Counted from the stretch's first letter, positions 25,215 to 34,858 are shown. The stretch: 64,000 nucleotides of DNA from Jeotgalibaca arthritidis (GCF_011100465.1 NZ_CP049740.1:1976001-2040000), one strand, 5' to 3'. Notes: generated by a model not told the origin, from the letters alone. Made by a program: numbers and translations.

Positions 25215-27809
25215 ATGGCAGAAGTAAAAGTAAAAGACGTTCAGAAAACATCACAAGATATTATTAATGGTCTAACAACTAAAGGGTTAAAAGCTCTTGA
25301 AAAAATGGAACAATTAGACCAAGAAAAAATAGATAACATTGTTAGACATATGGCGTTATCAGCGCTTAATCAACATATGGCATTAGCTAAAATGGCCGTA
25401 GAAGAAACAGGGCGTGGTGTTTATGAAGATAAATGTTTGAAAAATATTTATGCTTCAGAAAATATTTGGCATAACATTAAAAAAAATAAAACAGTCGGCA
25501 TTATTGAAGATAATGAAGTTGATCAAATTATTAAAGTTGCAGCACCACTTGGTGTACTTGCAGGGATTATACCAACAACAAATCCAACATCAACAACAAT
25601 CTTCAAATCACTTATTTCGATGAAAACACGCAATCCAATTATTTTCTCTTTCCACCCAAGTGCAGAAAAGTGTTCGATTGCAACAGCTAAAGTGCTGTAC
25701 CAAGCAGCGCTTGAAGCTGGTGCACCTGAAGATTGTATTCAATGGATTGATGGTGTTTCAATGGAGAAAACAAATTTATTAATCCACCATCCAGATGTAG
25801 CAGCTGTCCTTGCAACAGGTGGATCAGCAATGGTAAAGGCAGCTTATTCAACTGGAAAACCAGCTCTTGGTGTAGGACCGGGTAACGTGCCTGCATATGT
25901 TGAAAAAACAGCTAATGTTAAAAAAGCGGTCAACGATTTGATTGTTTCAAAAACATTTGATAATGGCATGATTTGTGCTTCTGAACAAGCAGCGATTGTC
26001 GATAAAGAAATTTACGACGAGGTTAAACAAGAATTCATTAAGAGACGTGCTTATTTCGTGAAAGAAAAAGAAATCGCTAAGTTAGAAGCTGCGATTATGC
26101 GTGAAGACAAACAAGCAATTAATCCGCAAATTGTTGGGATGCCAGCTGTTAAGATTGCTGAATTAGCAGGTATTAAAGTGCCAGAAGATACAAAATTGAT
26201 TATTGTTGAATTAGAAGGTGCAGGAGCTGACTACCCATTATCAAGAGAAAAATTATCACCTGTGTTAGCAATGATGAAATCAAACTCAACTGACCATGCC
26301 TTTGACTTATGTAAGGCGATGCTTGATTTGGATGGTCTTGGTCACTCAGCGTGTATTCACACAACCGATGATCAGTTGGTTGAAGAATTTGGGAAACAAA
26401 TGAAGGCGTGTCGTATTTTAGTGAACTCACCAACTGCTCAAGGTGGTATCGGTGGACTATACAACAATAATATTCCATCATTAACACTTGGCTGTGGTTC
26501 TTACGGAAGAAACTCTGTATCTGGTAACGTTTCTGCCTTTGATTTACTAAATATTAAAACCATCGCTAAAAGGAGAAATAATATGCAGTGGATTAAAGTT
26601 CCTGACAGAATTTATTTTGAAGAAAACTCAGTTCGCTACTTACGTGATATGAGAGACATTGAACGTGTATTCATCGTTTGTGATGATGGCATGATGAAAC
26701 TAGGTTATGTTGACATTGTACTTGAGCAACTAAAACGTCGTAAAAATAAAGTAGTTTATACAATTTTCTCTGATGTTGAACCAAACCCTTCAACGAATAC
26801 AGTTAATCGTGGAACTGAAAAAATGCGAGATTTCAAGCCAGATACGATTATTGCAATCGGTGGTGGTTCACCAATGGATGCTGCTAAGGCAATGTGGTTA
26901 TTCTATGAACATCCAGAAAGTAACTTCTTCGGAGCGAAACAAAAATACCTTGATATTCGTAAACGGACTTACAAGATTGAACCGATGGAAAAAGCGCAAT
27001 TGGTATGTATTCCAACAACATCAGGGACTGGTTCTGAAGTAACACCATTTACAGTTATTACAGACAGTGAAACACATATTAAATACCCATTAGCAGACTA
27101 CGCACTAACACCAGATGTGGCAATCGTCGATCCACAATTCGTTTACAGTGTTCCAAAAGTAGTAACAGCAGATACAGGTATGGACGTTCTAACCCATGCT
27201 ATTGAATCTTATGTTTCTGTTCTTGCAAATGACTATACAAGAGGATTGAGCTTACAAGCTATTAAATTAATCTTTGACCACTTAAGAGATTCTTATAATA
27301 AAGGTGATGCATATTCTCGTGAAAAAGTACATAACGCATCAACGATTGCGGGTATGGCTTTTGCAAATGCCTTCCTAGGTATTTCTCACTCACTAGCACA
27401 TAAAATTGGTGGGCTATGGAACCTTGTTCATGGTAGAACTAATGCAGTCTTGTTACCACACATTATTCGTTATAATGCTTCAGAACCTTCAAAATTAAGT
27501 ATGTGGGCAAAATATGAATCATTCCGCGCTGATGAAGATTATGCAACGATTGCTCGCTATATTGGTTTGAAAGGCAATACAACAGAAGAATTAGTTGAAG
27601 CTTTAGCAGATGCTGTTTACCAATTAGGTAAAGATGTGGGTATTAAAATGAGCTTCCAAGAAGAAGGCGTATCAGAAGACTGGTTGAAACGCGATGGCGA
27701 TAAGCTTGCCGAATTAGCATTCGAAGACCAATGTACAACAGCTAATCCAAAACAACCGTTAATCAGTGAGCTAAAACAAGTTCTAACAGCAGCATACTAT
27801 GGCAAATAA
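25215..27809 (+). CDS. adhE: Bifunctional acetaldehyde-CoA/alcohol dehydrogenase AdhE
   Basis: Converts acetyl-CoA to ethanol in two NADH-dependent steps during fermentation and assembles into spirosomes. The N-terminal aldehyde dehydrogenase domain (residues 1 to about 440) has the catalytic Cys in NGMICASEQAAIV and the GVGPGNVPAYVE region. The C-terminal iron-dependent alcohol dehydrogenase domain starts at about residue 457 and contains AIGGGSPMDAAKAMW, TSGTGSEVTPF, the metal-binding DVLTHAIESYVS and GISHSLAHKIGG with further His ligands. At 864 residues it is full length. Rex and cre-like sites lie upstream. The domain junction carries an internal ribosome-binding site. Confidence 0.97.
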   Translation: MAEVKVKDVQKTSQDIINGLTTKGLKALEKMEQLDQEKIDNIVRHMALSALNQHMALAKMAVEETGRGVYEDKCLKNIYASENIWHNIKKNKTVGIIEDNEVDQIIKVAAPLGVLAGIIPTTNPTSTTIFKSLISMKTRNPIIFSFHPSAEKCSIATAKVLYQAALEAGAPEDCIQWIDGVSMEKTNLLIHHPDVAAVLATGGSAMVKAAYSTGKPALGVGPGNVPAYVEKTANVKKAVNDLIVSKTFDNGMICASEQAAIVDKEIYDEVKQEFIKRRAYFVKEKEIAKLEAAIMREDKQAINPQIVGMPAVKIAELAGIKVPEDTKLIIVELEGAGADYPLSREKLSPVLAMMKSNSTDHAFDLCKAMLDLDGLGHSACIHTTDDQLVEEFGKQMKACRILVNSPTAQGGIGGLYNNNIPSLTLGCGSYGRNSVSGNVSAFDLLNIKTIAKRRNNMQWIKVPDRIYFEENSVRYLRDMRDIERVFIVCDDGMMKLGYVDIVLEQLKRRKNKVVYTIFSDVEPNPSTNTVNRGTEKMRDFKPDTIIAIGGGSPMDAAKAMWLFYEHPESNFFGAKQKYLDIRKRTYKIEPMEKAQLVCIPTTSGTGSEVTPFTVITDSETHIKYPLADYALTPDVAIVDPQFVYSVPKVVTADTGMDVLTHAIESYVSVLANDYTRGLSLQAIKLIFDHLRDSYNKGDAYSREKVHNASTIAGMAFANAFLGISHSLAHKIGGLWNLVHGRTNAVLLPHIIRYNASEPSKLSMWAKYESFRADEDYATIARYIGLKGNTTEELVEALADAVYQLGKDVGIKMSFQEEGVSEDWLKRDGDKLAELAFEDQCTTANPKQPLISELKQVLTAAYYGK
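26568..26585 (+). promoter_or_regulatory. Internal ribosome-binding site and ATG at the AdhE domain junction
   Basis: AAAGGAGA is followed after 7 nt by an in-frame ATG (codon 457), exactly where the alcohol dehydrogenase domain begins. The Arg pair in the linker is encoded AGG-AGA, codons otherwise rare in adhE. Initiation here would yield a free 408-residue alcohol dehydrogenase. Whether it is used is unknown. Confidence 0.4.
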
Positions 27810-27837
27810 TTACGGTAAATAATAATTGAATTTATCT

Positions 27838-27872
27838 AACAAAGGGACTCGGTCAAACCGAGTCCCTTTGTT
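27838..27872 (+). terminator. Terminator after adhE
   Basis: Perfect AAAGGGACTCGGT / ACCGAGTCCCTTT stem with a CAA loop. The T tract is short (TTTGTTG). Confidence 0.75.
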
Positions 27873-27899
27873 GCTCTCTAGGCTAAAAGAGATTATAAT
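27871..27899 (+). promoter_or_regulatory. Promoter for dinB
   Basis: TTGCTC and TATAAT with 17-nt spacing, directly after the adhE terminator. No LexA/DinR box was recognised. Confidence 0.6.
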
Positions 27900-27974
27900 A
27901 GAAGTGAATTTAGGGATACTTAAAAAAATAACTGTTGTAGCTTAAAATAAACTAGAAGAAGCGAGGTGAGCAGG

Positions 27975-29120
27975 TTGCGTTACGGTCTATTGACCTTTAA
28001 AGAACCAGAAAATAACCAAAATCGAAAAATTATCCATATTGATATGGATGCTTTTTATGCTTCTGTTGAAGAACGAGATAATCCTAGCCTGAAAGGCAAA
28101 GCCGTTATCATTGCACGAGATCCTAGACAGACTGGTGGACGTGGGGTTGTAACAACAGCTAACTACGAAGCACGAAAATTTGGTGTTCACTCTGCTATGA
28201 GCGCTCAACTTGCTTATGAACAGTGTCCTCATGCTGTTTTTGTTCCACCTCGGATGGATTATTATCGAACCGTATCAGCTCAAATTAGAGGCATTTTTCA
28301 ACGCTATACGGATATAATTGAACCATTATCTTTGGACGAAGCATACTTAGACGTGACAAATAATAAAGTGAATCAGCCTAGCGCAACTTTGATTGCTAGG
28401 CAAATCCAAAGAGAAGTTTGGCAGGAACTCCATTTAACCTGTTCTGCAGGTGTGTCTTATAATAAATTTCTAGCTAAAGTCGCATCAGATGTGAAGAAGC
28501 CGAGCGGTATAACGGTCATTGAACCAGAAAAAGCACAAGCCTTCCTGTTTGATCTACCAATTGAGAAATTTTACGGTGTTGGTAAACGAACCGCTGAAAA
28601 GTTAAAAGAGGTGGATATTTCAACGGGAGCAGACCTTTACCAACTATCAGCTAAAGTGTTGATTGATGATTTCGGAAAGATGGGCTACGTTTTGTACCGT
28701 AAGGTCAGAGGGATTGATAATAGTCCTGTCACTCCTAATCGAGAACGTAAGTCAATCGGTAAGGAGAACACTTATCGGAATTTTTTAGTGAGAGACGATC
28801 AGGTGGAAGAAGAGTTAAAGCATTTAGCTGAATCAGTTGCTAATAGTCTTCGTAAACACAAGAAACACGGACAAGTTGTTGTTCTGAAAATTCGTTATGG
28901 TGATTTTACAACCTTAACGCGTCAGAAAAAACTGGCGGAGTTTATTAATAGTAGCGAAGACTTGTACTGGGAAGCAATGGAACTTTGGCAGGAACACGGC
29001 GATATTGACAAAGAAATTCGCCTTTTAGGCATTACAGTTAGTCAACTGGCACCACAGTATTATCAAAATGTGCAATTACCCTTATGGGATAAAAATCATT
29101 TCACGCAGGGAGAGAAGTAA
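27975..29120 (+). CDS. dinB: DNA polymerase IV
   Basis: Y-family translesion polymerase. The palm carries [19 protein letters not shown] with catalytic Asp residues, the YxAR-like [12 protein letters not shown], and the [10 protein letters not shown] motif with the second catalytic Asp-Glu. Thumb helix-hairpin-helix ([17 protein letters not shown]) and little-finger domains follow. The gene could start at a GTG overlapping the GAGGTG ribosome-binding site; the TTG 9 nt downstream has better spacing and yields [14 protein letters not shown] (381 residues). It is followed 1 nt later by the ZIP transporter gene, an operon link with no obvious functional logic. Confidence 0.94.
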   Translation: MRYGLLTFKEPENNQNRKIIHIDMDAFYASVEERDNPSLKGKAVIIARDPRQTGGRGVVTTANYEARKFGVHSAMSAQLAYEQCPHAVFVPPRMDYYRTVSAQIRGIFQRYTDIIEPLSLDEAYLDVTNNKVNQPSATLIARQIQREVWQELHLTCSAGVSYNKFLAKVASDVKKPSGITVIEPEKAQAFLFDLPIEKFYGVGKRTAEKLKEVDISTGADLYQLSAKVLIDDFGKMGYVLYRKVRGIDNSPVTPNRERKSIGKENTYRNFLVRDDQVEEELKHLAESVANSLRKHKKHGQVVVLKIRYGDFTTLTRQKKLAEFINSSEDLYWEAMELWQEHGDIDKEIRLLGITVSQLAPQYYQNVQLPLWDKNHFTQGEK

Positions 29121-29121
29121 T

Positions 29122-29943
29122 ATGTTAGAAAGTTTTAGTCAACTCAGTCCAGTCATACAAGCATTAATTGCCGGATTATTTACTTGGGGATGTACCGTAA
29201 TTGGCTCTGCATTTGTATTCTTTTTTAAAAAAGTTAATCGAAAAATATTAGATGTGATGAGTGGGTTTGCTGCGGGAGTGATGATAGCAGCATCGTTTTG
29301 GTCGCTCTTAGCACCATCAATCTCATACGCAGAAGAAAATGGTTATGCAGCCTTTTCGTGGGTTCCAGCAGCGATAGGCTTCTTACTAGGGGGTGCTTTT
29401 TTAAGGTTAACAGATGCGATTATTCCCCATTTACACTTAGGAGAACCTATTGAAAACCGAGAAGGACCAGATACGGGAGCTTCACGTAATTTGCTCTTAT
29501 TCTTAGCTATCACTATTCACAATATTCCAGAAGGATTAGCAGTAGGTGTTGCATTTGGAGCAGCAGCTCATGGGATAGCAACTGATAACGCACTGATGAG
29601 CGCCATTGGTTTGGCTTTAGGGATTGGGTTACAAAATATTCCAGAGGGTTCTGCGCTATCTATGCCGATTCGAGCAGAAGGACATAGCCGATGGAAGGCG
29701 TTTAATTTAGGGCAGCTATCTGCTATCGTTGAGCCTGTTGCTGCGGTTATTGGAGCAGCCGCGGTCTTATCCATGCAAGCCATTTTGCCTTACGCATTAG
29801 CTTTCGCAGCAGGAGCAATGATTTTTGTGGTGGTTGAAGAATTGATCCCAGAATCTTAAACCAATGGGAATAGCGACATTGCTACTATCGGATTGATGGT
29901 TGGTTTTACCGTTATGATGATACTAGATGTAGCTCTAGGTTAG
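29122..29943 (+). pseudogene. ZIP-family metal transporter with premature in-frame TAA
   Basis: ZIP transporters import Zn2+ and related divalent metals. The ATG behind GGGAGAG gives [22 protein letters not shown] and several membrane helices with the metal-binding motifs [13 protein letters not shown] and [13 protein letters not shown]. The frame stops at 29857-29859 (after VVEELIPES). The next 27 codons in the same frame encode NSDIATIGLMVGFTVMMILDVALG, the expected last membrane helix, before a real stop. The truncated 245-residue product lacks that helix. Relatives typically have PESQ here, so CAA to TAA is the likely change. The product may be dead or partly functional. Confidence 0.85.
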
Positions 29944-29951
29944 TAAGTTTA

Positions 29952-29987
29952 AAAAGCATGAAGTGTTGGTCGCTTCATGCTTTTTTT
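29952..29987 (+). terminator. Intrinsic terminator after the ZIP gene
   Basis: AAAGCATGAAG / CTTCATGCTTT stem with a 9-nt loop, then T run. The T run is also the first part of the intergenic repeat. Confidence 0.88.
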
Positions 29988-30195
29988 GTAGACTAGGGGA
30001 TTATAAGTTCAGCCATCAATGTCTAGCTCCCAAGTCCTGACCTAGTGAAAAAAAGATAAATTTGCCCCATTGCGCGCTTCGCTGCTCGCTAACGCATATC
30101 ATTCGACTAACCCGCTGAAGCGTGAAGTCTCCTGACAATTCAGGGTCAAATTTCCTATTTTTTCATAGGCCAAGTCGGACTTGTCCGCTTTTCTT
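29981..30195 (+). repeat. Modular intergenic repeat, long copy
   Basis: Its first 54 nt (29981-30034) are identical to 37999-38052, and its last 20 nt (30176-30195, containing GGAC-TT-GTCC and TTTTCTT) are identical to 38054-38073. Between these two parts this copy has about 141 nt where the other copy has one. The copy fills most of the 328-nt gene-free stretch between the ZIP gene and ytkL and ends 2 nt before a promoter -35 box. Confidence 0.9.
30030..30176. mobile_element. MITE-like inverted-repeat insert inside the long repeat copy
   Basis: CCAAGTC occurs at both edges (30030-30036 and 30170-30176) like a target duplication. Inside, arm 30041-30068 (CCTAGTGAAAAAAAGATAAA...) is nearly complementary to arm 30143-30169, about 24 of 28 positions. 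The centre is GC-richer and contains a CCTGA-CAAT-TCAGG hairpin. It is too short to code for a transposase. Alternatively the short copy is a deletion derivative. Confidence 0.6.
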
Positions 30196-30197
30196 GG

Positions 30198-30226
30198 TTG
30201 GAGAATCATCTGTTTCATGGTAGGAT
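30198..30226 (+). promoter_or_regulatory. Promoter for ytkL
   Basis: TTGGAG and TAGGAT with 17-nt spacing, just downstream of the intergenic repeat. Moderate match to consensus. Confidence 0.5.
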
Positions 30227-30271
30227 AGTAACAGAGTAGTACAGCTAGTAGGAGTAGGGAGGACGGTTAAA

Positions 30272-30955
30272 ATGAAATTATCTTGGCATGGACAATCGTG
30301 TGTTATGATTGAAACAGCAAATAAAAAGAAAATTCTTATTGACCCATTTATAACAGGGAATCCTTTGTCTGACTTAAATGCTAATACAGTTGCTTGTGAT
30401 GTCATTATCATTACGCATGGTCATAACGACCACATTGGTGATACTGAAGCTATTGCGAAGCGGACAAATGCTCTAATTGTTTCTACAGTAGAAATAGCAG
30501 ACTATTTTAGCAAGAAAGGGCTAGAAACCCATGGCATGCAGCCGGGTGGTGGTCATCAATTTGATTTTGCTTATATCAAATTAACACCAGCCATTCATGG
30601 CTCTAGCTATGAAGAGGCTGATGGCACAGTCGTTCCTCTAGGTCTTGCAATTGGTGTATTAATTCAAAACCAAGGCAAGACGATTTATCATGCTGGTGAT
30701 ACAGCCTTGTTTTCAGATATGACTTTAATTGGAGAAAGCATGGCAATTGACTTGGCTTTATTACCAATCGGTGATAACTATACTATGGGGCCTGTGGATG
30801 CTGCACGAGCAGTTCAATTTTTACAAGCAAAAAGAGCGGTTCCGATTCATTACAATACCTTCCCGCTCATTAAACAAGATCCTTTCGCTTTCACAGCCTT
30901 ATTAGATGAAGGGGTTGGGCTTGTTTTACAAGTAGGCGAAGGCCTAGAGATTTAA
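30272..30955 (+). CDS. ytkL: UPF0173 metallo-beta-lactamase-fold hydrolase
   Basis: A 227-residue metal-dependent hydrolase. The metal-binding motif is ITHGHNDHIGD (about residues 47-57). Further ligands are visible in AIHGSSYEE, IYHAGDTALF and the C-terminal VPIHYNTFPL. The family (YtkL) has no confirmed substrate. The ribosome-binding site is AGGGAGGA. It precedes ytoI and nrnA, the same neighbours as in Bacillus, so a link to nucleotide turnover is conceivable but unproven. Confidence 0.92.
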   Translation: MKLSWHGQSCVMIETANKKKILIDPFITGNPLSDLNANTVACDVIIITHGHNDHIGDTEAIAKRTNALIVSTVEIADYFSKKGLETHGMQPGGGHQFDFAYIKLTPAIHGSSYEEADGTVVPLGLAIGVLIQNQGKTIYHAGDTALFSDMTLIGESMAIDLALLPIGDNYTMGPVDAARAVQFLQAKRAVPIHYNTFPLIKQDPFAFTALLDEGVGLVLQVGEGLEI

Positions 30956-30989
30956 AAACATTGAGATATTAAGGGTGAGAGAATAGAAA

Positions 30990-32315
30990 ATGGCAACTAA
31001 ACACGAACAGATTATTCAATATATCGAAACACTGCCAGTTGGTGAAAAACTTTCTGTGCGATCTATTGCAAAAAATATGAACATGTCTGAAGGAACCGCT
31101 TATCGAGCGATTAAGGATGCTGAAAATACAGGGTTAGTTTCAACTATTGAACGGGTTGGAACCATCCGAATTGAACGAAAATCAAAAGATAACATTGAGA
31201 CCCTGTCTTTTGGGCAAATTTCTAATATTATCGAAGGAGATGTTCTAGGCGGAAGAAATGGTTTAGATAAAACCTTGAGTAAATTTATTATTGGTGCCAT
31301 GCAACAAGATGCTATGGATCGCTATGTTAGTCCAGGTTCGTTGATGATTGTTGGTAACAGAAATAATATTCAGAAATATGCCTTAGAAAAAGGCGCTGCT
31401 GTATTGATCACGGGTGGTTTTGATACAGATGAAGATATTTTAAAATTGGCCGATGAGGTAAAAATGCCGATTTTACGAACAACCTATGACACTTTTACAG
31501 TAGCAACTATGATTAATAGGGCAATGACTGACCAATTAATTAAAAAAGAAATTATGTTAGTAAATGATATTTTTACAAGACTTGAGGACACAAAGTTTTT
31601 ATATATGGATCAAACAATATTGGATTACCGCCAGTTGAATGAATCCAGTAAACATTCACGCTTCCCAATTGTGAATCACAATATGCGTTTAGTAGGAATG
31701 ATTACGGCTAAGGATACACTCGGTAAACTGGATAGTTTATCAATGGAACGGGTTATGACAAAGGATCCCGTCATTGCAAAAACCCATATGAGTGTCGCTA
31801 GTGTGGCCCATCGTATGATATGGGATGGCTTGGAAGTGTTGCCTGTTGTAAAGGATAACCTGCAGCTTTTAGGTATCATTTCAAGACAAGACGTGATGAA
31901 AGCCATGCAATTAGCGCAACGTCAGCCTCAAGTCGGTAATACTATTGAAGATCAAATTTTGAGTGGCCTTGAAGTTGTGGAACGTGAAACACCAGGAGAT
32001 GAATTGCCAGTTTATCGCTTCCAAGTAACGCCGCAAATGACGAATAATATTGGGACGGTTTCCTTCGGAGTTTTGTGTGAAGTGATATCTAATGTTACTA
32101 AAAAAATACTCCATCAATTCCAAAAACGCAATGCAGTGATTGAGCAGATGGATGTTCATCATTTCAAAATGATCCAGATTGATAGTATTATAGATATCCG
32201 TACGAATATTTTTGAATTAGGAAGACGATCATCAAAACTAGACGTAGAAGTTTATTTAGAAAATTCGATTGTTGCGAAAGCAATTGTCGTTTGTCAAATT
32301 ATGGAACGAACATAA
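30990..32315 (+). CDS. ytoI: CBS/DRTGG-domain protein YtoI
   Basis: A 441-residue putative ligand-sensing regulator. Domains in order are an N-terminal helix-turn-helix (about 1-60, KLSVRSIAKNMNMSEGTAYRAIKDAE), a DRTGG domain (about 70-190), two CBS motifs (about 195-310) that usually bind adenine nucleotides, and a C-terminal hotdog/thioesterase-like domain (about 320-441). The family is widespread in Firmicutes and its function is not established. It lies 34 nt after ytkL and 15 nt before nrnA, so the three are probably one operon. Confidence 0.9.
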   Translation: MATKHEQIIQYIETLPVGEKLSVRSIAKNMNMSEGTAYRAIKDAENTGLVSTIERVGTIRIERKSKDNIETLSFGQISNIIEGDVLGGRNGLDKTLSKFIIGAMQQDAMDRYVSPGSLMIVGNRNNIQKYALEKGAAVLITGGFDTDEDILKLADEVKMPILRTTYDTFTVATMINRAMTDQLIKKEIMLVNDIFTRLEDTKFLYMDQTILDYRQLNESSKHSRFPIVNHNMRLVGMITAKDTLGKLDSLSMERVMTKDPVIAKTHMSVASVAHRMIWDGLEVLPVVKDNLQLLGIISRQDVMKAMQLAQRQPQVGNTIEDQILSGLEVVERETPGDELPVYRFQVTPQMTNNIGTVSFGVLCEVISNVTKKILHQFQKRNAVIEQMDVHHFKMIQIDSIIDIRTNIFELGRRSSKLDVEVYLENSIVAKAIVVCQIMERT

Positions 32316-32330
32316 AGGAGCTCACTTATT

Positions 32331-33290
32331 TTGTTAAATGAATTATATGAATCGATTTACCAAGCGATTAAAGAAAACCAAACAATTATTATCCATCGTC
32401 ATGTTAGACCAGACCCTGATGCATTAGGGTCTCAACTAGGGCTAGCTCACTTAATTCGCCAACAATTTCCAGAAAAGACTGTTTACGCAGTGGGTGAAGA
32501 AGAGGATAGTTTAATGTTCATCGGAAAAATGGACCAAGTTGAAACAGACCAATATACGGATGCATTAGTGATTGTAACAGATACAGCTAACCGTCCGCGT
32601 ATTGATGATAAACGATTTTCTACAGGCAGGGCACTTATTAAAATTGATCATCATCCTGATGAAGACCATTATGGCGATATTAGTTTGGTGAACACGCAAG
32701 CCAGTTCATGTAGTGAAATCATTGCAGATTTGTCACTTTATTTAGCAGAAAGATTGCCGTTGAATACAGAAGCTGCACGAGCACTTTATGCAGGTATCGT
32801 AGGAGATACTGGACGCTTTTTATATGCAGCGACTAGTCCACGGACCATGCAAATTGCTGCAGAATTAATGACATTTGATTTCTCAGCATCTGAAATTGGT
32901 CAATTAATGAATACAAACAGCAAGAAAGTGGCTAACTTATCGGGATTTGTTTTACAGAATGTGGAGATTAGTGATTTAGGAGTAGGTTATATTATCTTAA
33001 GCCGTGATATCCTAGAGAAATTCGATGCAACTGACAGTGATACAGCGCCAGTTGTATCGTTGCCTGGAACCATTGAAGGTGTTATGTGCTGGGCGATTTT
33101 TGTTGAACAAGAATACGGTGGTTACCGTTGCCGTTTACGTTCGAAAGGCCCAATCATTAATGAAGTAGCAAAACGTCATGATGGTGGTGGACATCCCTTA
33201 GCTAGTGGCGCAAACGCTAAAGATTTAGCCGAGATTAATCAAATTATTGATGAATTTGAAGAGTTGATGGTTGAATGGAGTAAACAATAA
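32331..33290 (+). CDS. nrnA: DHH-family oligoribonuclease/pAp phosphatase NrnA
   Basis: Degrades nanoRNAs and dephosphorylates 3'-phosphoadenosine 5'-phosphate (YtqI in Bacillus). The 319-residue protein has the N-terminal DHH domain motifs HRHVRPDPDALGSQLGL, VTDTANRPR and KIDHHPDEDHYGD, and GIVGDTGRFLY. The C-terminal DHHA1 domain ends with RHDGGGHPLASGA. Translation starts with TTG behind AAAGGAG. It closes the ytkL-ytoI-nrnA operon. Confidence 0.94.
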   Translation: MLNELYESIYQAIKENQTIIIHRHVRPDPDALGSQLGLAHLIRQQFPEKTVYAVGEEEDSLMFIGKMDQVETDQYTDALVIVTDTANRPRIDDKRFSTGRALIKIDHHPDEDHYGDISLVNTQASSCSEIIADLSLYLAERLPLNTEAARALYAGIVGDTGRFLYAATSPRTMQIAAELMTFDFSASEIGQLMNTNSKKVANLSGFVLQNVEISDLGVGYIILSRDILEKFDATDSDTAPVVSLPGTIEGVMCWAIFVEQEYGGYRCRLRSKGPIINEVAKRHDGGGHPLASGANAKDLAEINQIIDEFEELMVEWSKQ

Positions 33291-33294
33291 AACA

Positions 33295-33325
33295 AAAACA
33301 GCCGTCACGACGGCTGTTTTTTTGC
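33295..33325. terminator. Bidirectional terminator between nrnA and zwf
   Basis: ACAGCCGTC / GACGGCTGT stem with a 2-nt loop, A run on one side and T run on the other, so it serves both convergent genes. Confidence 0.92.
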
Positions 33326-34818
33326 TAGATTTCTTCTTTTTTTGGCTTCCAATTAAACTCAGTCCAACGATAGCCATCACGTTCTAATAACTCGTAGCTT
33401 TCTTTTGGTCCCATAGAGCCACTTTCATAAAGTCGGATTGGATCAGGTTGCTCATCCCAAACCTTGCGGATTTGGTCAATGAAGCGCCATGATTGTTCAA
33501 CTTCATGCCAGTGGGTGAAGTTAGTTGGATCGCCATTCAAACAGTCTAATAACAAGCGTTCATAGGCTTCAGGACTGTTTGCTTGCGTTTCCTTATCTAA
33601 AATTTGGTGCATACGAATGTTTTTCATTTCGGTACCTTGCCCAACACGTTTTGTATTGAGGCGCAGTGAGAATCCTTCTAGTGGAGAAATATGGATGGTC
33701 AGAATATTTGGTTCTGCCACTTCCTCTACATCTTCTGAAGGGAAAAGATTCATGGATACATGTTTGAATTGAACATGTATATAAGTTTCTTTTTGTGCCA
33801 TGCGTTTACCAGTTCGAATATAGAAGGGAACGCCTGCCCAACGGAAATTATCAACTTGGATTTTTCCAGCAACAAAGGTTTCTGTATCAGATTCTGGATT
33901 AACATTTGGTTCTTGTAAATAAGCTTCATGGGCTGCACTGTGTGTGTATTGACCGCGAATGAAGTTATCCCAAACTTCTTTCTTCGTTTTATAAACACGC
34001 AATGAACGTAGAGCTTTGATTTTTTCTGTTCTGACATCTGTACCTGAAAGGGACATTGGGGGTTCCATAACTAACAGGGCGATAATTTGAAGGACGTGGT
34101 TTTGAACCATATCTCTCAAGGCACCTGTTCGGTCATAATAACCGCCACGGTCCTCAACTCCAACGGTCTCTGACAGTGTAATCTGAATATTCTCAATGTA
34201 TTTATTATTCCATAATGATTCAAAAATCATGTTAGAGAAGCGGACGGCAGAAATATTTTGAACCATTTCTTTTCCAAGATAGTGGTCAATTCGATAAATC
34301 TGATCTTCGCGGAATGAACGTGCAAGCTGTTCGTTCAATTCAGTTGCTGAAGCTAGGTCGCTCCCAAACGGTTTTTCAATAATTAAACGGCTAAAGCCAT
34401 CTTGAGTAATCAAACCATTTTGTTTCAGCATATCACCAATTGTTCCGAAGAATTCTGGCGCCATTGCCAAATAAAAGATACGGTTATGATTCAATGAGTA
34501 TTTGTCATCAAGTTGTTCAGATAGTTTTTTTAATTCAACATAATTTGCTGCATCATTAACGTTGTGAGAAATATAATAAAAATGAGATTTAAAACGATCG
34601 AGTTCTTCTTGATCGTCTACCAAGTCTTTTACAGAGTCGGCAATCACATCTCGGAAATAATCATCGGACCATTCACGACGAGCAGTTCCAATCACTGCAA
34701 AGTTTTCGTTAATAAATCCTTTTTTGAAAAGTCGGAACAGGGATGGGTAAAGCTTACGATGCGCTAAGTCACCAGTTGCTCCAAAAATAGTGAATAATGC
34801 GCTAATATCGGTATTCAT
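33325..34818 (-). CDS. zwf: Glucose-6-phosphate 1-dehydrogenase
   Basis: First enzyme of the oxidative pentose phosphate pathway, making 6-phosphogluconolactone and NADPH. The 497-residue protein has the NADP-binding FGATGDLAHRKLYPSLF near the N-terminus, EKPFGSDLASA, and the substrate and catalytic motif RIDHYLGKEMVQN. The start has a GGAGGAGG site and a good promoter. gnd lies in the same window at 47.5 kb and glucokinase at 45.6 kb, although not in one operon. Confidence 0.97.
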   Translation of the reverse strand: MNTDISALFTIFGATGDLAHRKLYPSLFRLFKKGFINENFAVIGTARREWSDDYFRDVIADSVKDLVDDQEELDRFKSHFYYISHNVNDAANYVELKKLSEQLDDKYSLNHNRIFYLAMAPEFFGTIGDMLKQNGLITQDGFSRLIIEKPFGSDLASATELNEQLARSFREDQIYRIDHYLGKEMVQNISAVRFSNMIFESLWNNKYIENIQITLSETVGVEDRGGYYDRTGALRDMVQNHVLQIIALLVMEPPMSLSGTDVRTEKIKALRSLRVYKTKKEVWDNFIRGQYTHSAAHEAYLQEPNVNPESDTETFVAGKIQVDNFRWAGVPFYIRTGKRMAQKETYIHVQFKHVSMNLFPSEDVEEVAEPNILTIHISPLEGFSLRLNTKRVGQGTEMKNIRMHQILDKETQANSPEAYERLLLDCLNGDPTNFTHWHEVEQSWRFIDQIRKVWDEQPDPIRLYESGSMGPKESYELLERDGYRWTEFNWKPKKEEI

Positions 34819-34858
34819 GGAAAACCTCCTCCGTATATTGGAAAATATTCATTGTTTC

